Numbered from the stretch's first letter, positions 1 through 9,879 are shown. The stretch is DNA of 64,000 nucleotides from Zingiber officinale (GCF_018446385.1 NC_056001.1:8860672-8924671); one strand, 5' to 3'. Notes: generated from the letters alone by a model not told the origin. Made by a program: numbers and translations.

Positions 1-559
1 TCCAATGTTCTTTCCTTGAACATTCTCTGGACATTCTCCCCTTAGGTTAACCCGATAACCTAACTTGGGTTCTCCAATAATTCTCCCCCTTTTTGACACA
101 CATCAAAAAGAATTCCAATGTTCTTCCTTGAACATTCCTTGACATTCTTCCCCTAGCTTAGGTTAATCCGATAACCTAACTTGGGTTCTCCAATAATTCT
201 CCAATGAACACTCTCCCCTTTTTGACACACATCAAAAAGAAAAAGAGGGTATCAAGGTCAAAAGTTTATTCCTAATGAAAGTCCCATACCTTTCATTGAA
301 ACTCTTAATTTCCCCCTTGATACTAAACTCAACAATCAACTTAGTGACAATCCCATATCACTAATCCTCAAAAGTCTTAAGGAGTAAAAACTCCCCCTAA
401 AAGTCAACTCCCCCTTGACAATTAGGTAAAACTCCCCCTAAAGGTCAACTCCCCCTTGACCATTGCACCAACAATGTCTTTGTGAGTTCCAAACCTTTAG
501 AAATCCAAAAACACCATTTCCATAACTGAAATTTCAGACAACAGCTGAAAAATCAGAAA

Positions 560-730
560 TTCGGCACGCTCGGTCGATCGAAACCATGGATCGGTCCCTG
601 CATCGATCAGCATTCACCGATCGCACCAAGCTCTCGGTTTCTTCGAATCGGTCCGCGACCGATCCATGCCAATCGGATCGGTCCACACCGATCAGATTCT
701 GGATCGGTCCCCGCACCGATCCGGCACTGA
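560..730. repeat. Internal array of GATCGG/CCGATC palindromic motifs in element A
   Basis: Several GATCGGTCC / ACCGATC half-sites, for example near 589, 646, 673 and 700, lie in the 3' internal region of the gag-only element. This is the same core that fills the proximal promoter of its own LTR (3966-4310). The short ORFs seen on both strands here are by-products of the repeat, not genes. Confidence 0.6.
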
Positions 731-1832
731 TAGGCGATTTCAAATTTCCTTCCAAATTCGAAACCCTAAAAATTCCAGAAAATTCGAAAATTGTGAAATT
801 TTGAGGATACATTCCTCATAACATATACTATCATGGAAAAATAGTTTTCTATGAAAATAACTTCCACTTTTCAATCTTGATACAAAGTTCAAAAACTTTG
901 AAATAGTTCAAGTTTAACTCAACTTTGTATCACAATGTTCAATGATGAATGCTATCACTAGGAAAACTTCATCAAGGTTTTTCAAATCAATTTTAAAATA
1001 CTTTTAAAACCATTTGAATTTAGGACCATAATCTTAGGGCTAGATGTACATGACTTGTACACAAGCTTTCCTTATGATCCTTAATTTCTTGAATTAGGGT
1101 CATCTAGGTACAAGGACAATGCACCTTGATCCTAACTCATGATCCTAATATCTCACACACATCTAAGGTGTATCAAACCACATTCAAGTCAATTTGATGT
1201 GAGATATGGGTTAAGGTCAACTTAGGCTAAGTTCTCATGCATTTTCTAAACACCAATTTGATCTCAATATCAAATTATATGTTTGTCCTTAAATCAATTT
1301 CATTGATTATAATGCAAGAGATGATGACATGGCATATAATGATATCATAAGTAAAAATATGTGCCAATGTCATGATGTCATGGCATAAAGTTTGAAAACT
1401 TAAATAAAGCATGACATATAAACTAGCCTAAGCATTATCATGACATTTCAAATGATAATAAACTAAATATGATGTCATGGCATGGCATATGGCAACCAAT
1501 CATGGCAAGTTAGCACAAATAAAATACCTAAATTCCCTATCTAAGTATCCTTAGCCTTAGCTAACTTAAAATCTAACCCTAGATTGCCCATATATCCCTA
1601 AGAGAAAACCAAAATCCCAATTATGGTATTTCTCTAGGTTTTCTTAAATTTTTCCAAATAAGATTAAAATCGATATTTTTCAAATATGACACAATTTACT
1701 CTTCAAGGAGTAAACGATAATTCCATTTCATTTTCAAAAGTTCTCAAAACCTTGAAAATGCTCCTTGAGTGTCAATTTCCTCAAAGTTGGGTTAACTACC
1801 CTTCTAATCGGAGTTGACACTCTCTAACCCAT

Positions 1833-3308
1833 CTATGGGATAGAGAAGATGCTCCTAGGAACCCAATACCTATTAGAGCTCATTGGGTTCACTAAATATT
1901 CACTAGGGATGACTTCCCTAGCAACCCTCCTAATGACCCTCTTAGGCTTTGAAGCCTTGGTCATTTGGGACTCATCAATATCAACTCTAGGGGTGACTCC
2001 CCTTGTGACCTTGGTGGTGGTCTTCTTAGCCCTAGGTTTTGTTCCATAATCGAATGGAACACTATGATAAGTGGGCTTGACCACTTGGGACTTAGGTTTG
2101 TGACCCAAACCTTTCTTGTCCTTGGACTTGGGTTTTTGACTCTTAAACCCTAGAGATGACTTCTCCATGTTTTTAAGAGCCTTTTCTAAATTATCAAGTC
2201 TTGACCTCAAGACTTGATTTTCCCTCTCTAATACCTCAAGTGTTAATTTGTCATTTTCTCTTGAGATATTCCTAGGCATGTGTCTAGTCTTCTTGGGATT
2301 TCTACCTAGGTTTTCCTTAACTTTAGAAGCGTTAATCCTAGGGTTGGTATTTCTAGAATTATCCTTATCTAGACTCACATGTTTAGCTCCTAAGCACATG
2401 TATTGATTCCTAAGGTTATCATGCTTGTTATTATCGACAAGTGCAATAAAATTCCTAGCATGCATTTTATTAGAATTGCAAAAATGAACCTTAGAGGTTA
2501 CCTTAGGGTTTGCCTTAGCTCCCCCTATCGATGTGCCCGGTCTCTTGCCCTTGTGAGGTTGCCTCCCCCTCGGACAATGGCTCTTATAGTGTCCCCTTTG
2601 CTTGCATTGGAAACACACGATGTGCTCCTTGCCCTTGCGTTTCGGGACTCCGGCTTCCTTGACCTTTGGCGCCGGTGGAGTCTTTCTTACCCTCTTTGGA
2701 CATTTACTCTTGTAATGTCCATACTCCCTACACTCAAAGCACATTATGTGTAATTTATTTGAGATTGAAATGCTTGAGTTACCTAGGGTTGAGGTGGGAT
2801 GTATGCTTTCTTCTTCATCCCTTCCGGAGATAGAAGCTTCTTCCTCTTGCTCCATTCTTGAAGAAGAACTCTCCTCCTCTTCTTCCTTAGATGTTGAGTA
2901 GCCCTCAACTTCTAATTCCTCTTCTCCATGATGTGAGCTACTTGGCTCACTTGACTCCTCTTCATGGCTTGAAGTGGAGTTCCCCTCATGGAACTTAGCC
3001 AAGTTGTTCCACAACTCCTTGGCATTGTTGTATCCATCTATCCTACACAATATATCGTTAGGTAATGAGAATTCAAATATTTTCATTACCTCGTCGTTGA
3101 TTGTGGATTGGTGGATTTGCTCCTTTGTCCACTTCTTCTTCTCAAGAGGTTTTCCTTCTTTATCCATCGGAAGAGTGAAACCTAATTGTACACAAGTCCA
3201 ATTTTCAATGTTAGTCATAAGGAAATACTTCATCCTTACCTTCCAATACGCGAAGTCGTCGCGATCGTAGAAGGGTGGAATGGTGATGTCTTCTCCGAGT
3301 TGATCCAT
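1833..3308 (-). CDS. Intact gag (nucleocapsid-like) protein of gag-only element A
   Basis: This is a 491-codon uninterrupted ORF starting MDQLGEDITIPP. The N-terminal third has the Copia-gag-like fold signature (YDRDDFAYWKVRM near residues 14-26, and KELWNNLAKFHEG near 97-109). An acidic, Ser/Glu-rich linker follows. Then come two CCHC zinc knuckles (CFECREYGHYKSKC and CFQCKQRGHYKSHC) spaced by a basic segment, and a lysine-rich C-terminal half with a short predicted coiled coil (around residues 350-385). Zinc knuckles bind genomic RNA in retroelement capsids. No pol domain follows, so reverse transcription and integration must come in trans. The start is chosen because the ATG lies only about 50 bases downstream of the primer site. 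Unlike the gag of element B, this ORF has no stop or frameshift. Confidence 0.8.
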   Translation of the reverse strand: MDQLGEDITIPPFYDRDDFAYWKVRMKYFLMTNIENWTCVQLGFTLPMDKEGKPLEKKKWTKEQIHQSTINDEVMKIFEFSLPNDILCRIDGYNNAKELWNNLAKFHEGNSTSSHEEESSEPSSSHHGEEELEVEGYSTSKEEEEESSSSRMEQEEEASISGRDEEESIHPTSTLGNSSISISNKLHIMCFECREYGHYKSKCPKRVRKTPPAPKVKEAGVPKRKGKEHIVCFQCKQRGHYKSHCPRGRQPHKGKRPGTSIGGAKANPKVTSKVHFCNSNKMHARNFIALVDNNKHDNLRNQYMCLGAKHVSLDKDNSRNTNPRINASKVKENLGRNPKKTRHMPRNISRENDKLTLEVLERENQVLRSRLDNLEKALKNMEKSSLGFKSQKPKSKDKKGLGHKPKSQVVKPTYHSVPFDYGTKPRAKKTTTKVTRGVTPRVDIDESQMTKASKPKRVIRRVAREVIPSEYLVNPMSSNRYWVPRSIFSIP

Positions 3309-3354
3309 CTCTAGCTTGTGCTCCCTCGGGTGTTAATCCGGCGAAGACCGACCT

Positions 3355-3368
3355 GGCTCTGATACCAC
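3355..3368 (-). promoter_or_regulatory. Primer-binding site of element A
   Basis: The minus strand reads TGGTATCAGAGCC directly after the LTR end. This is complementary to the 3' end of initiator tRNA-Met, the usual primer of plant Copia-type elements. Confidence 0.85.
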
Positions 3369-3904
3369 TTGTTAGGATCGATGATCGCGGCTAGAGGGGG
3401 GGTGTGAATAGCCGCCCCAAATCGCTCGTTTCTTTCTACAAATCAGGTTAGCGCAGCGGAAAAATAACAACAGAAACGTAAATGGAGAAATCAAACCTTA
3501 GACGCAGCGATGTAACGAGGTTCGGAGATGATACTCCTACTCCTCGGTGTGTCCGTAAGGTGGACGAGCCCTATCAATCCGTCGGTGGATGAGTCCCCGG
3601 AGAACCGGCTAATATCAACTCCTTGTGGGTGGAGAAACCTCGCCACAATCACTTGCAACAGCAAGCTAAGAGTACAACAGAATACAAGAAGTAAATACAA
3701 TGAATGTAACAATACAAGCTTGCCTTCTTGTCGTCGACTGAAGTCCTGGAAGCAGCAACTTCACGGACGAATGCCAACAAGCAACTCAGCCGAAAGAAGC
3801 TCACGCGGGGCTTCGGAAGTGAGCTCAACAAAGCTCAGTCAAAGCTTAGCAGCACCAAGAACAGGAAGAAGGAAGAAGAAGATTCACCGAAGTCCTGTAG
3901 CCCT

Positions 3905-3912
3905 CTTTTATA
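3905..3912 (-). promoter_or_regulatory. TATA box of family A LTR
   Basis: The minus strand reads TATAAAAG, about 50 bases downstream (minus-strand direction) of the palindrome array. It is a plausible core promoter separating U3 from R-U5. Confidence 0.6.
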
Positions 3913-3965
3913 CCTGCGAAGAAGAAGAGCAGAGAACTAGCCGTTGCGTCGCAACGGCTAGATTC

Positions 3966-4310
3966 CTGATCGGTCCATGGTCCGATCAGGGAACCTCCTG
4001 ATCGGTCCACGCCTCGACTTCTGATCCTAAATGGCGTCTCTGATCGGTCCGTGGACCGATCAGGAACCTCCCGATCGGTCCATAGACCGATCATGCTTCG
4101 GCTCGTCAGTCGATCGGTCCGCCGACCGATCAATGAGCAGGTGGATCGGACCGATCCACGGCTTTCTTCGCGAGGTTGCGTTGCCTCGATCGGTCTCCGC
4201 ATCGATCGATTACAATGAGCCATCGATTCGATTCTCGACGGTCACTGCACCGATCGTGGCAAACGCAGATCACCGGATCGGTCACCGCACCGATCCAAAC
4301 TTCTCACCCT
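3966..4310. repeat. Array of CTGATCGGTCC/GGACCGATCAG palindromes upstream of the LTR TATA box
   Basis: At least seven imperfect or perfect palindromes occur, for example 3966-3989, 4040-4063, about 4073-4094, about 4113-4132 and about 4274-4295. Arms are CTGATCGGTCC and GGACCGATCAG around a 2-3 base centre. The unit at 4040-4063 is a perfect dyad apart from its two central bases. Spacing between units is irregular, so this is not a simple tandem repeat. Confidence 0.8.
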
Positions 4311-4749
4311 AAACCTAAGGCTTCCACACCAACATCCGATCAACCTTGACCTGTTGGTACATCATCCCTAGCATCTGGTCACTCCCTTGACTGCTAGCAC
4401 TCCCGCTAAGTGTCCGGTCAATCCCTTTGACCCACTTAGATTTTTCCACACCGGATGTCCGATCATCCTCGATCCATCTGGATTTTCCTCTTCGTGCCAA
4501 GTATCCGATCACCCTTGATCTACTTGGACTTTCCAACACCGGATGTCCGATCACCCTTGATCCATCCGGATTTTCCTGCCCGGCTTCACTCACCGTGACT
4601 TTCACCTAACTTCACTCACTAGGGTTTTCACCGGCTTTACTCACGGATTTCCACACCGCCTAACATCCCTGTTAGGACTTTCCCATTGCGGCTTCACTCA
4701 CCGGACTTTCCAACCGCCTAACATCCCAGCTAGGACTTTCTCACTGCTT

Positions 4750-4915
4750 CACTCACCAGGACTTTCCCTTGTGCCAAGCTCCCTGCTTGGACTTCTCCGT
4801 GCCAAGTCACCATACTTGGACTTTTCCAGTGCCAAGTCTCCATACTTGGACTTTTCCAGTGCCAAGCTCCCTGCTTGGACTTTTCCGTTGCCAAGTCTCC
4901 ATACTTGGACTTTTT
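4750..4915. repeat. Tandem 30-bp repeat with CCAAG...CTTGG dyad
   Basis: Five or so copies of a unit of about 30 bp, gtgccaag(N7-9)cttggacttttcc, occur in the U3 of the family A LTR. The same module recurs at 63395-63570 (second family A LTR) and at 53235-53340 and 57455-57560 (family B LTRs). Confidence 0.75.
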
Positions 4916-5151
4916 CCCGAATCAGGTCAACCAGGTCAACCTTGACCTACGGTTGCCCCAATAATCTCCCAAACATCTATTCTTGTCCCATATCAAGAAT
5001 ACAACTCTTCCACGAGTATCAAACATCAACATGCAACTCAACTAGGTCAACCTTGACCTAAGGTTGCACCGACAATCTTCCCAAGTCAAACATCAAAATA
5101 CAACTCGAGTCAGGTCAACCAGGTCAACCTTGACCTAAGGTTGCACCAACA

Positions 5152-5809
5152 AGCTTCAGCCTTGCACCCGAGGCGTCTCCAAGCTCCATGGAGGCGCCTC
5201 AGACACTGTTCATCCGAGGTTAATCTTTGCACTTTGGTCTCTGCAAGATGCATTAATCCCAAATATACCCTGCAGCACAAAGTTATCACATAAAACATAA
5301 TAGAAATAATAATGACAGTCTCCGGACTGTCCGAGTCTGACTTCGGATTTCCAACCGGAAACCCTAGGTCGACCCAATGCCTACTGTTCCCTCTACGGGG
5401 AACGCGTCCTCACCTACTCCACTCAGGAGATTTACCTGTTGCCAGTGCGATCCTCCAGATCGACTGGACTTTTGCTCAGCACTCGACGCTTCCGGACTTT
5501 CTGCTGGACATCCGCTTCCCGGCTAGTCCAGTCTTTCACCTGGTTCGCGACACCAAGACTTTCCACCTAGGGTTACCACCCCATAGGACTTTTGCCTGAA
5601 GCCATCGACCTGCCAAGACTTTCCGCATAGGGTTACCGCCCCCTATGACCTAGGGTTACTACCCCCTAGGGTTTTCCATTTGCCTAACCGTAGCTGGGTC
5701 TTTTCTGAAATACTTAAGCAGACATGTTAAATCACAAAATACATTAACTTTGAATCCTTTGCCATTATCAAAACACGAGTTCGATCGTCGGATGCTTCCC
5801 GCACCAATA
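5152..5809 (-). mobile_element. Partial 3' LTR of the Copia element
   Basis: Aligns with about 13970-14625 of the 5' LTR. The last bases read CCAATA instead of CCAACA, so the LTR terminus has a mutated TG. The break at 5151/5152 is exactly where the family A LTR begins. The ORFs seen on either strand are non-coding. Confidence 0.85.
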
Positions 5810-5826
5810 ATCTCCCCCTTTTTGAT
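5810..5826 (-). promoter_or_regulatory. Polypurine tract of the Copia element
   Basis: The minus strand reads AAAAAGGGGGAGAT immediately before the 3' LTR. It is the expected plus-strand DNA primer. Confidence 0.75.
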
Positions 5827-6771
5827 TATGACAACTCAAATTCAAAATTAAGTAAACAGATATCAAATAACGAATAGGTGAAGAACATTTAAAGCAAGCT
5901 TTAGTAAATTTGCTAAAGTAAACTCTATGAATTTAAAGTATAGTACCAAGTAAATGCTCCCCCTTAATTGTTACTCTCCCTTTAATATTCATTATTTTAA
6001 ATTTGAATGAATTATATTGAGTATTTGAATTTCTATTGAGTATTTGAAATTTTGAGTATTTGAAATTTCTATTGAGTATTTGAATTTCTATTGAGTATTT
6101 GAATTTGCTACTCTCCCCCTTTGCCATATATTAAAAATAAGCAAAAATAATCATCTGATTTTTTTTAAAGAGGGATAACAAAATTTTGAGAACACTTAAC
6201 AGTTTAAAATTTGGTTTAGGTTATTTATTCAAGGTCAGTTGGTCCTTAAGTCCAAGCATGAGTCAAGTTCAATAGATTGACTTTAAGAGGTATCAGAGCC
6301 CTAAAGATCAAACATACTTAACTAGAAAATTAAGTATCCTTTACCAACTATCTAACCCTTAGCTACTTGCTGATTACCTACAGGGCAACAACTTTCACAT
6401 GGTTAGTCAAGTTAAGTTAATTTGGTCCAGTTAATTTTAACTAGAGCTGGAAAACTTGACTTGATTGATGTATATTACGTGTTTAACGCTCAGACTCATA
6501 TAGATGCACAGATATAAGCATTCTTGAGTCCAGGCTGTACCCTATGCATCTCACACCATTCTATGTCTTTCAAACACAATCAAGGTATACCTAGGTGTTT
6601 GTGAGATGCTCTGGTTTAAGTCTAGGGGAACATGATTTCTAGGGGGGAACTTAGGCTAATTCCAACTTTTTTGAAAAATCTAATAAATTGGAATTTTGAA
6701 AACTGTTTTTCCTAGAATTTTAAAAATAATTAAATAAAACGAGACACCTACTCTACCTAACACATTCCTAT
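5827..6771 (-). other. Copia 3' internal non-coding region with a 19-bp tandem repeat
   Basis: No gene is visible. About five copies of a 19-bp unit (attgagtatttgaatttct, starting near 6016, 6035, 6053, 6071 and 6090) form a short minisatellite. A primer-site-like string, GGTATCAGAGCCCT, lies on the plus strand at 6289-6302, opposite to the orientation of the element. Confidence 0.6.
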
Positions 6772-7467
6772 TTACCTTCTAAGTGCATTGAACTCAAGTT
6801 CAGGTAAGGATTTTGTAAAAATGTCAGCTAGGTTTGATTTGGACTCAACATGGTTGACTGCAATTTCACTCTTAGCTACGTGATCCCTTACAAAATGATA
6901 TTTTACCTCTATGTGTTTAGTTCTAGAATGGTGAATAGGATTTTTGGTCAGATTAATTGAGCTGATATTATCAATAAAGATTTTTTTATTTTTATATTCT
7001 AGTTGATAGTCTTTTAATGTATGCATCATCCACAACAGTTGAGATGCACATTCTCCTAGAGCTATGTATTCAACTTCTGTAGTGGATAGAGCAACACAAT
7101 GTTGCTTTCTGCTTGACCAACTTACTAGGCACTGACCTAGAATCTGGCAGCTACCACTCGTACTTTTTCTGTATAATTTGCACCCGGCATAGTCCGAATC
7201 AGAATAGCCATAAAGGTCAAAGGTGCAAGTTCTAGGGTACCAGAGTCCTACATTTAGAGTTCCTTTAATGTACCTAAGTATTCTTTTAACATAAGTTAGG
7301 TGTGACTCTTTTGCACAGGATTGGTATCTTGCGCACATTCCTACTGCAAACAATATGTCGGGTCGGCTTGCAGTTAGGTAAAGTAGGCTACCTATGGCAC
7401 TCCTATAGTACTTTTGATCTACTGGTTTTCCTTCAGGGTCAGAGTCAATGTTAATGTTGGTTGTCAT
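6772..7467 (-). pseudogene. Copia RNase H domain (3' end of the interrupted pol)
   Basis: 231 codons with the Copia RNase H landmarks: SAIGSLLYLTASRPDI near residue 24, a GYSDSDYAG motif near 96, STTEVEYIALGE near 129, and the terminal SKSNLADIFTKSLPE. This domain degrades the RNA strand of the RNA-DNA hybrid. It is in the same frame as the upstream reverse transcriptase, separated only by one nonsense codon at 7483-7485. The ATG at the start is internal to the polyprotein, not a true start. Confidence 0.9.
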
Positions 7468-7485
7468 TGGAGTATTTATAATTTT

Positions 7486-7995
7486 TTAATTTTCCATGCA
7501 GAATTTTTTAATTAACTCCTTAGCATATTTAGTTTGATAAATGTAGATTCCATCTTTGGTTTGTTTTATTTGTAAGCCTAAGAAAAAGTTGAGTTCCCCA
7601 ACCATACTCATTTCAAATTCATTTTCCATTAATTTAACGAATTCTTTTAAAAACTTAGAGTTAGTTGAGCCAAAAATTATATCGTCAACATAGATTTGGG
7701 CTATAAAGATATCTTTCTCTATAGTTTTTACAAATAGGGTTGGATCTATTTGTCCTTGGTTAAAGCCTTTGGATATTAAGTAGTTAGATAATCTTTCATA
7801 CCATGCCCTAGGGGCTTGTTTTAGTCCATATAATGCCTTTTTTAGTTTAAATACATGGTTTGGGTAGTCTAGGTCTTTAAATCCTGGGGGTTGGCTTACA
7901 TAGACCTCTTCCTTGATGAATCCATTTAAAAAGGCTGACTTAACATCCATTTGGTATAATTTAAACCCTTTGTTTGCTGCATAGGCTAATAACAT
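7486..7995 (-). pseudogene. Copia reverse transcriptase core
   Basis: 169 codons of reverse transcriptase palm: [12 protein letters not shown] (first catalytic Asp), [16 protein letters not shown], and the YVDD box ([12 protein letters not shown]). The usual active-site aspartates are present, so the core looks chemically intact. The segment is bounded by an in-frame TGA upstream (about 7996-7998, where the family usually has Arg) and a TAA downstream. Confidence 0.92.
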
Positions 7996-8133
7996 TCAAA
8001 TGGATTCGAGTCTAGCTACCGGTGCATAGGTTTCATCATAGTCTAAGCCTTCAACTTGACTAAATCCTTTGGCTACTAGTCTGGCTTTGTTTCTTATTAT
8101 GTCACCCTGATCATCCAACTTGCTTCTAAAAAC

Positions 8134-8550
8134 TCATTTGGTGTCTATTATTGATTTATCTATGGGTTTAGGTACAAGGTCCCAAACTTGGTTTCTTTCA
8201 AATTGTGCTAATTCTTCCTGCATTGCAATGATCCAGTCTGGGTCAGGTAGGGCTTCTTCTATAGTCTTAGGTTTAATTTTAGAAATAAGGACAATCTGAC
8301 TAAGATTTCTATAGGAGGATCTAGTTCTGACTCCTAGGTTTGGGTCACCCAAAATTTTAGCAGGTGGGTGAGAGGTACTTACTCTAATTGGTCTTATCTG
8401 TGGGTCAGAAGTTGGTTCTTCTGATTCAATAAGGTTTGGTTGGATTTCATCATCTTCTATAGCTCTTGGATTGATGTCAAAATTTTCATTTATATTAGGT
8501 AAGTTGTTTTCTTCATCAAATATTACATTAGTTGTTTCTTCAACTTTCAA
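8134..8550 (-). pseudogene. Copia integrase C-terminus / reverse transcriptase N-terminus segment
   Basis: 138 codons. The C-terminal part contains IEEALPDPDWIIAMQEEL, the conserved start of the Copia reverse transcriptase. Before it lies a variable acidic/Pro linker that follows integrase. It is in frame with its neighbours; a TGA at about 8131-8133 stands where the family has Trp. Continuous translation through the break reads as reverse transcriptase up to the next stop. Confidence 0.85.
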
Positions 8551-8610
8551 GGTATTTTTATTATATACTCTAAAGGCCCTGCTGGTTGAGGAGTATCCTA
8601 AAAATATTCC

Positions 8611-9762
8611 TTAGTTAGACTTGGGTGTAAATTTTCCTAAGTAATCTTTAGTATTTAAAATGTGAACTTTACAACCAAATACTTTTAGATAGTTTAGGTT
8701 GGGAATTTTATGGTAGTAAAGTTCATAAGGTGTTTTATTGTGCAGTTTGTTAATTAAAATTCTATTTTGAATATAATTTACAGTATTTATTGCTTCAACC
8801 CAAAATTGATGATTTAAATTATATTCATTTAAAATAGTCCTAGCGGCTTCTTGTAGTGTTCTATTTTTACGTTCTACTAGGCCATTTTGTTGGGGGGTTC
8901 TGGGACATGAAAATTCATGTTGGTATCCATTTATTTTACAAAATTGAGTAAACTTATGATTTTCAAATTCTCCCCCGTGATCACTTCTTATTCTTTTAAT
9001 TTTAGTATCTTTTTTATTTTTTGTTAATTTGTAAAAATTACTAAATGTTTCATAGGTTTCATCTTTTGTTTTTAGGAATTTTACCCATGTGTACTTAGAG
9101 TAGTCATCAATTATCACTAAGCAATATTGGTTCTTGTTTAGTGATTTGGCTCCATGTGAATCAAATAGGTTAAGGTGAAGGAGCTCAAGTAACGAGTTAA
9201 TTCTTTCTAGGTTGGTTGACTTGTGGGTTGACTTGGTTTGTTTTCCTTTTTGACACGCAACACAGATTGAGTTTTCAATAAATTTTAATTTGGGCAAACC
9301 TCTAACTAGACCATTTTGACTCATTTTTAAAATGAGTCTAGTGTGAGTGTGACCCAGTCTTCTGTGCCACAGTTGGATTTCCTCTTGTTGTGTCAAGAGA
9401 CACTTTATTGAGGAAATTGATAGGTCAATTGTGTAGATGTTATTCTTCCTAAGCCCCTTAAGTCTAATCTCAGGGTTTTCAATGTTTTTGACTAGACACC
9501 TAGATCTATCAAAATTGACTAGATATCCACTGTCACACAATTGACTTATACTTAGCAAATTAAAGTTAAAATTTTTAACCAATAAAACATTTCGAATAAT
9601 GAAATCGGAACTAAGTTCAATATTACCTTTTTCGATTACTTTAAGTTTACCGTCGTTGCCGAATACAACCGATCCTAAATTCTTGTACTTGAGTTTAGTA
9701 AACTTCAGTTTATCTCCAGTCATGTGTCTGGAGCATCCACTATCCAACATCCATTGATCCAA
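8611..9762 (-). pseudogene. Copia protease end, GAG-pre-integrase and integrase
   Basis: 383 codons. The N-terminus WMLDSGCSRHMTGD is the aspartic protease active-site region (DSG). It is followed by the GAG-pre-integrase zinc-binding segment (HRRLGH near residue 133 and CVACQKGKQ near 169). The integrase core then has visible D,D,E elements (IDDYSKYTWV, SDHGGEFEN, QQNGLVERKNRTLQE). A TAA at 8608-8610 interrupts the same frame before the next segment. Upstream of the first ATG the frame hits a TAG within 20 bases, and the AT-rich repeats start about 120 bases further upstream. Confidence 0.9.
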
Positions 9763-9879
9763 TTCCTACACATGAAGTAGTTGAATTGGTTTCTCTTTAA
9801 TGGATCTCAAGATAGCTTAATTGAAGTTGACTCTCTAAAAATCTCACTCAATCTAAGCAAGCAATTAATCATATAGTTG

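Larger units (their letters stand above)
1..5151 (-). mobile_element. Gag-only LTR retrotransposon, family A, copy 1 (partial, runs off the left edge)
   Basis: This is a minus-strand LTR element. Its 5' LTR (3370-5151) is followed by a primer-binding site and then one gag ORF (1833-3308). About 1.8 kb of non-coding sequence extends left to the window edge. No protease, integrase or reverse transcriptase is present between gag and the left end, so the element matches the terminal-repeat-with-gag (TR-GAG) type of non-autonomous retrotransposon. Near the left edge, polypurine-tract-like strings (minus strand AAAAAGGGGGAGA) recur at about 85-100 and 215-235, which suggests the missing 3' LTR lies just outside. 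The 480 bases at the left edge are pyrimidine-rich and internally repetitive (tctccccctttt and aactcccccttgac motifs). The stretch 813-1832 is AT-rich with no ORF. The element sits inside the 3' LTR of the Copia element to its right. Confidence 0.8.
3370..5151 (-). mobile_element. 5' LTR of element A (family A LTR)
   Basis: The LTR is bounded by TG...CA (plus strand TGTTAGGATCG at 3370, ACCAACA at 5145-5151). It is about 1.78 kb long. Reading the minus strand from U3 there are a Gly/Pro-spaced region with CCAAG...CTTGG dyads (4750-4915), a palindrome array (3966-4310), a TATA box (3905-3912) and a U5 ending in the conserved block around TAGAGGGGGGGTGTGAATAG. The 62312-64000 LTR is a second, diverged copy of the same family. 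The three repeats of AGGTCAACCTTGACC at 4924-5130 look like duplications of the U3 start. The short ORFs on both strands here are not genes. Confidence 0.8.

Noticed and set aside
534-812. Overlapping ORFs on both strands (92 and 72 codons)
   Set aside because: They follow the GATCGG palindromic repeat, which stays open on both strands; no domain and no gene context.
3966-4310. CRISPR-like array of spaced repeats
   Set aside because: Spacing is irregular, units are palindromic and variable, the setting is a plant LTR promoter, and no cas genes occur.
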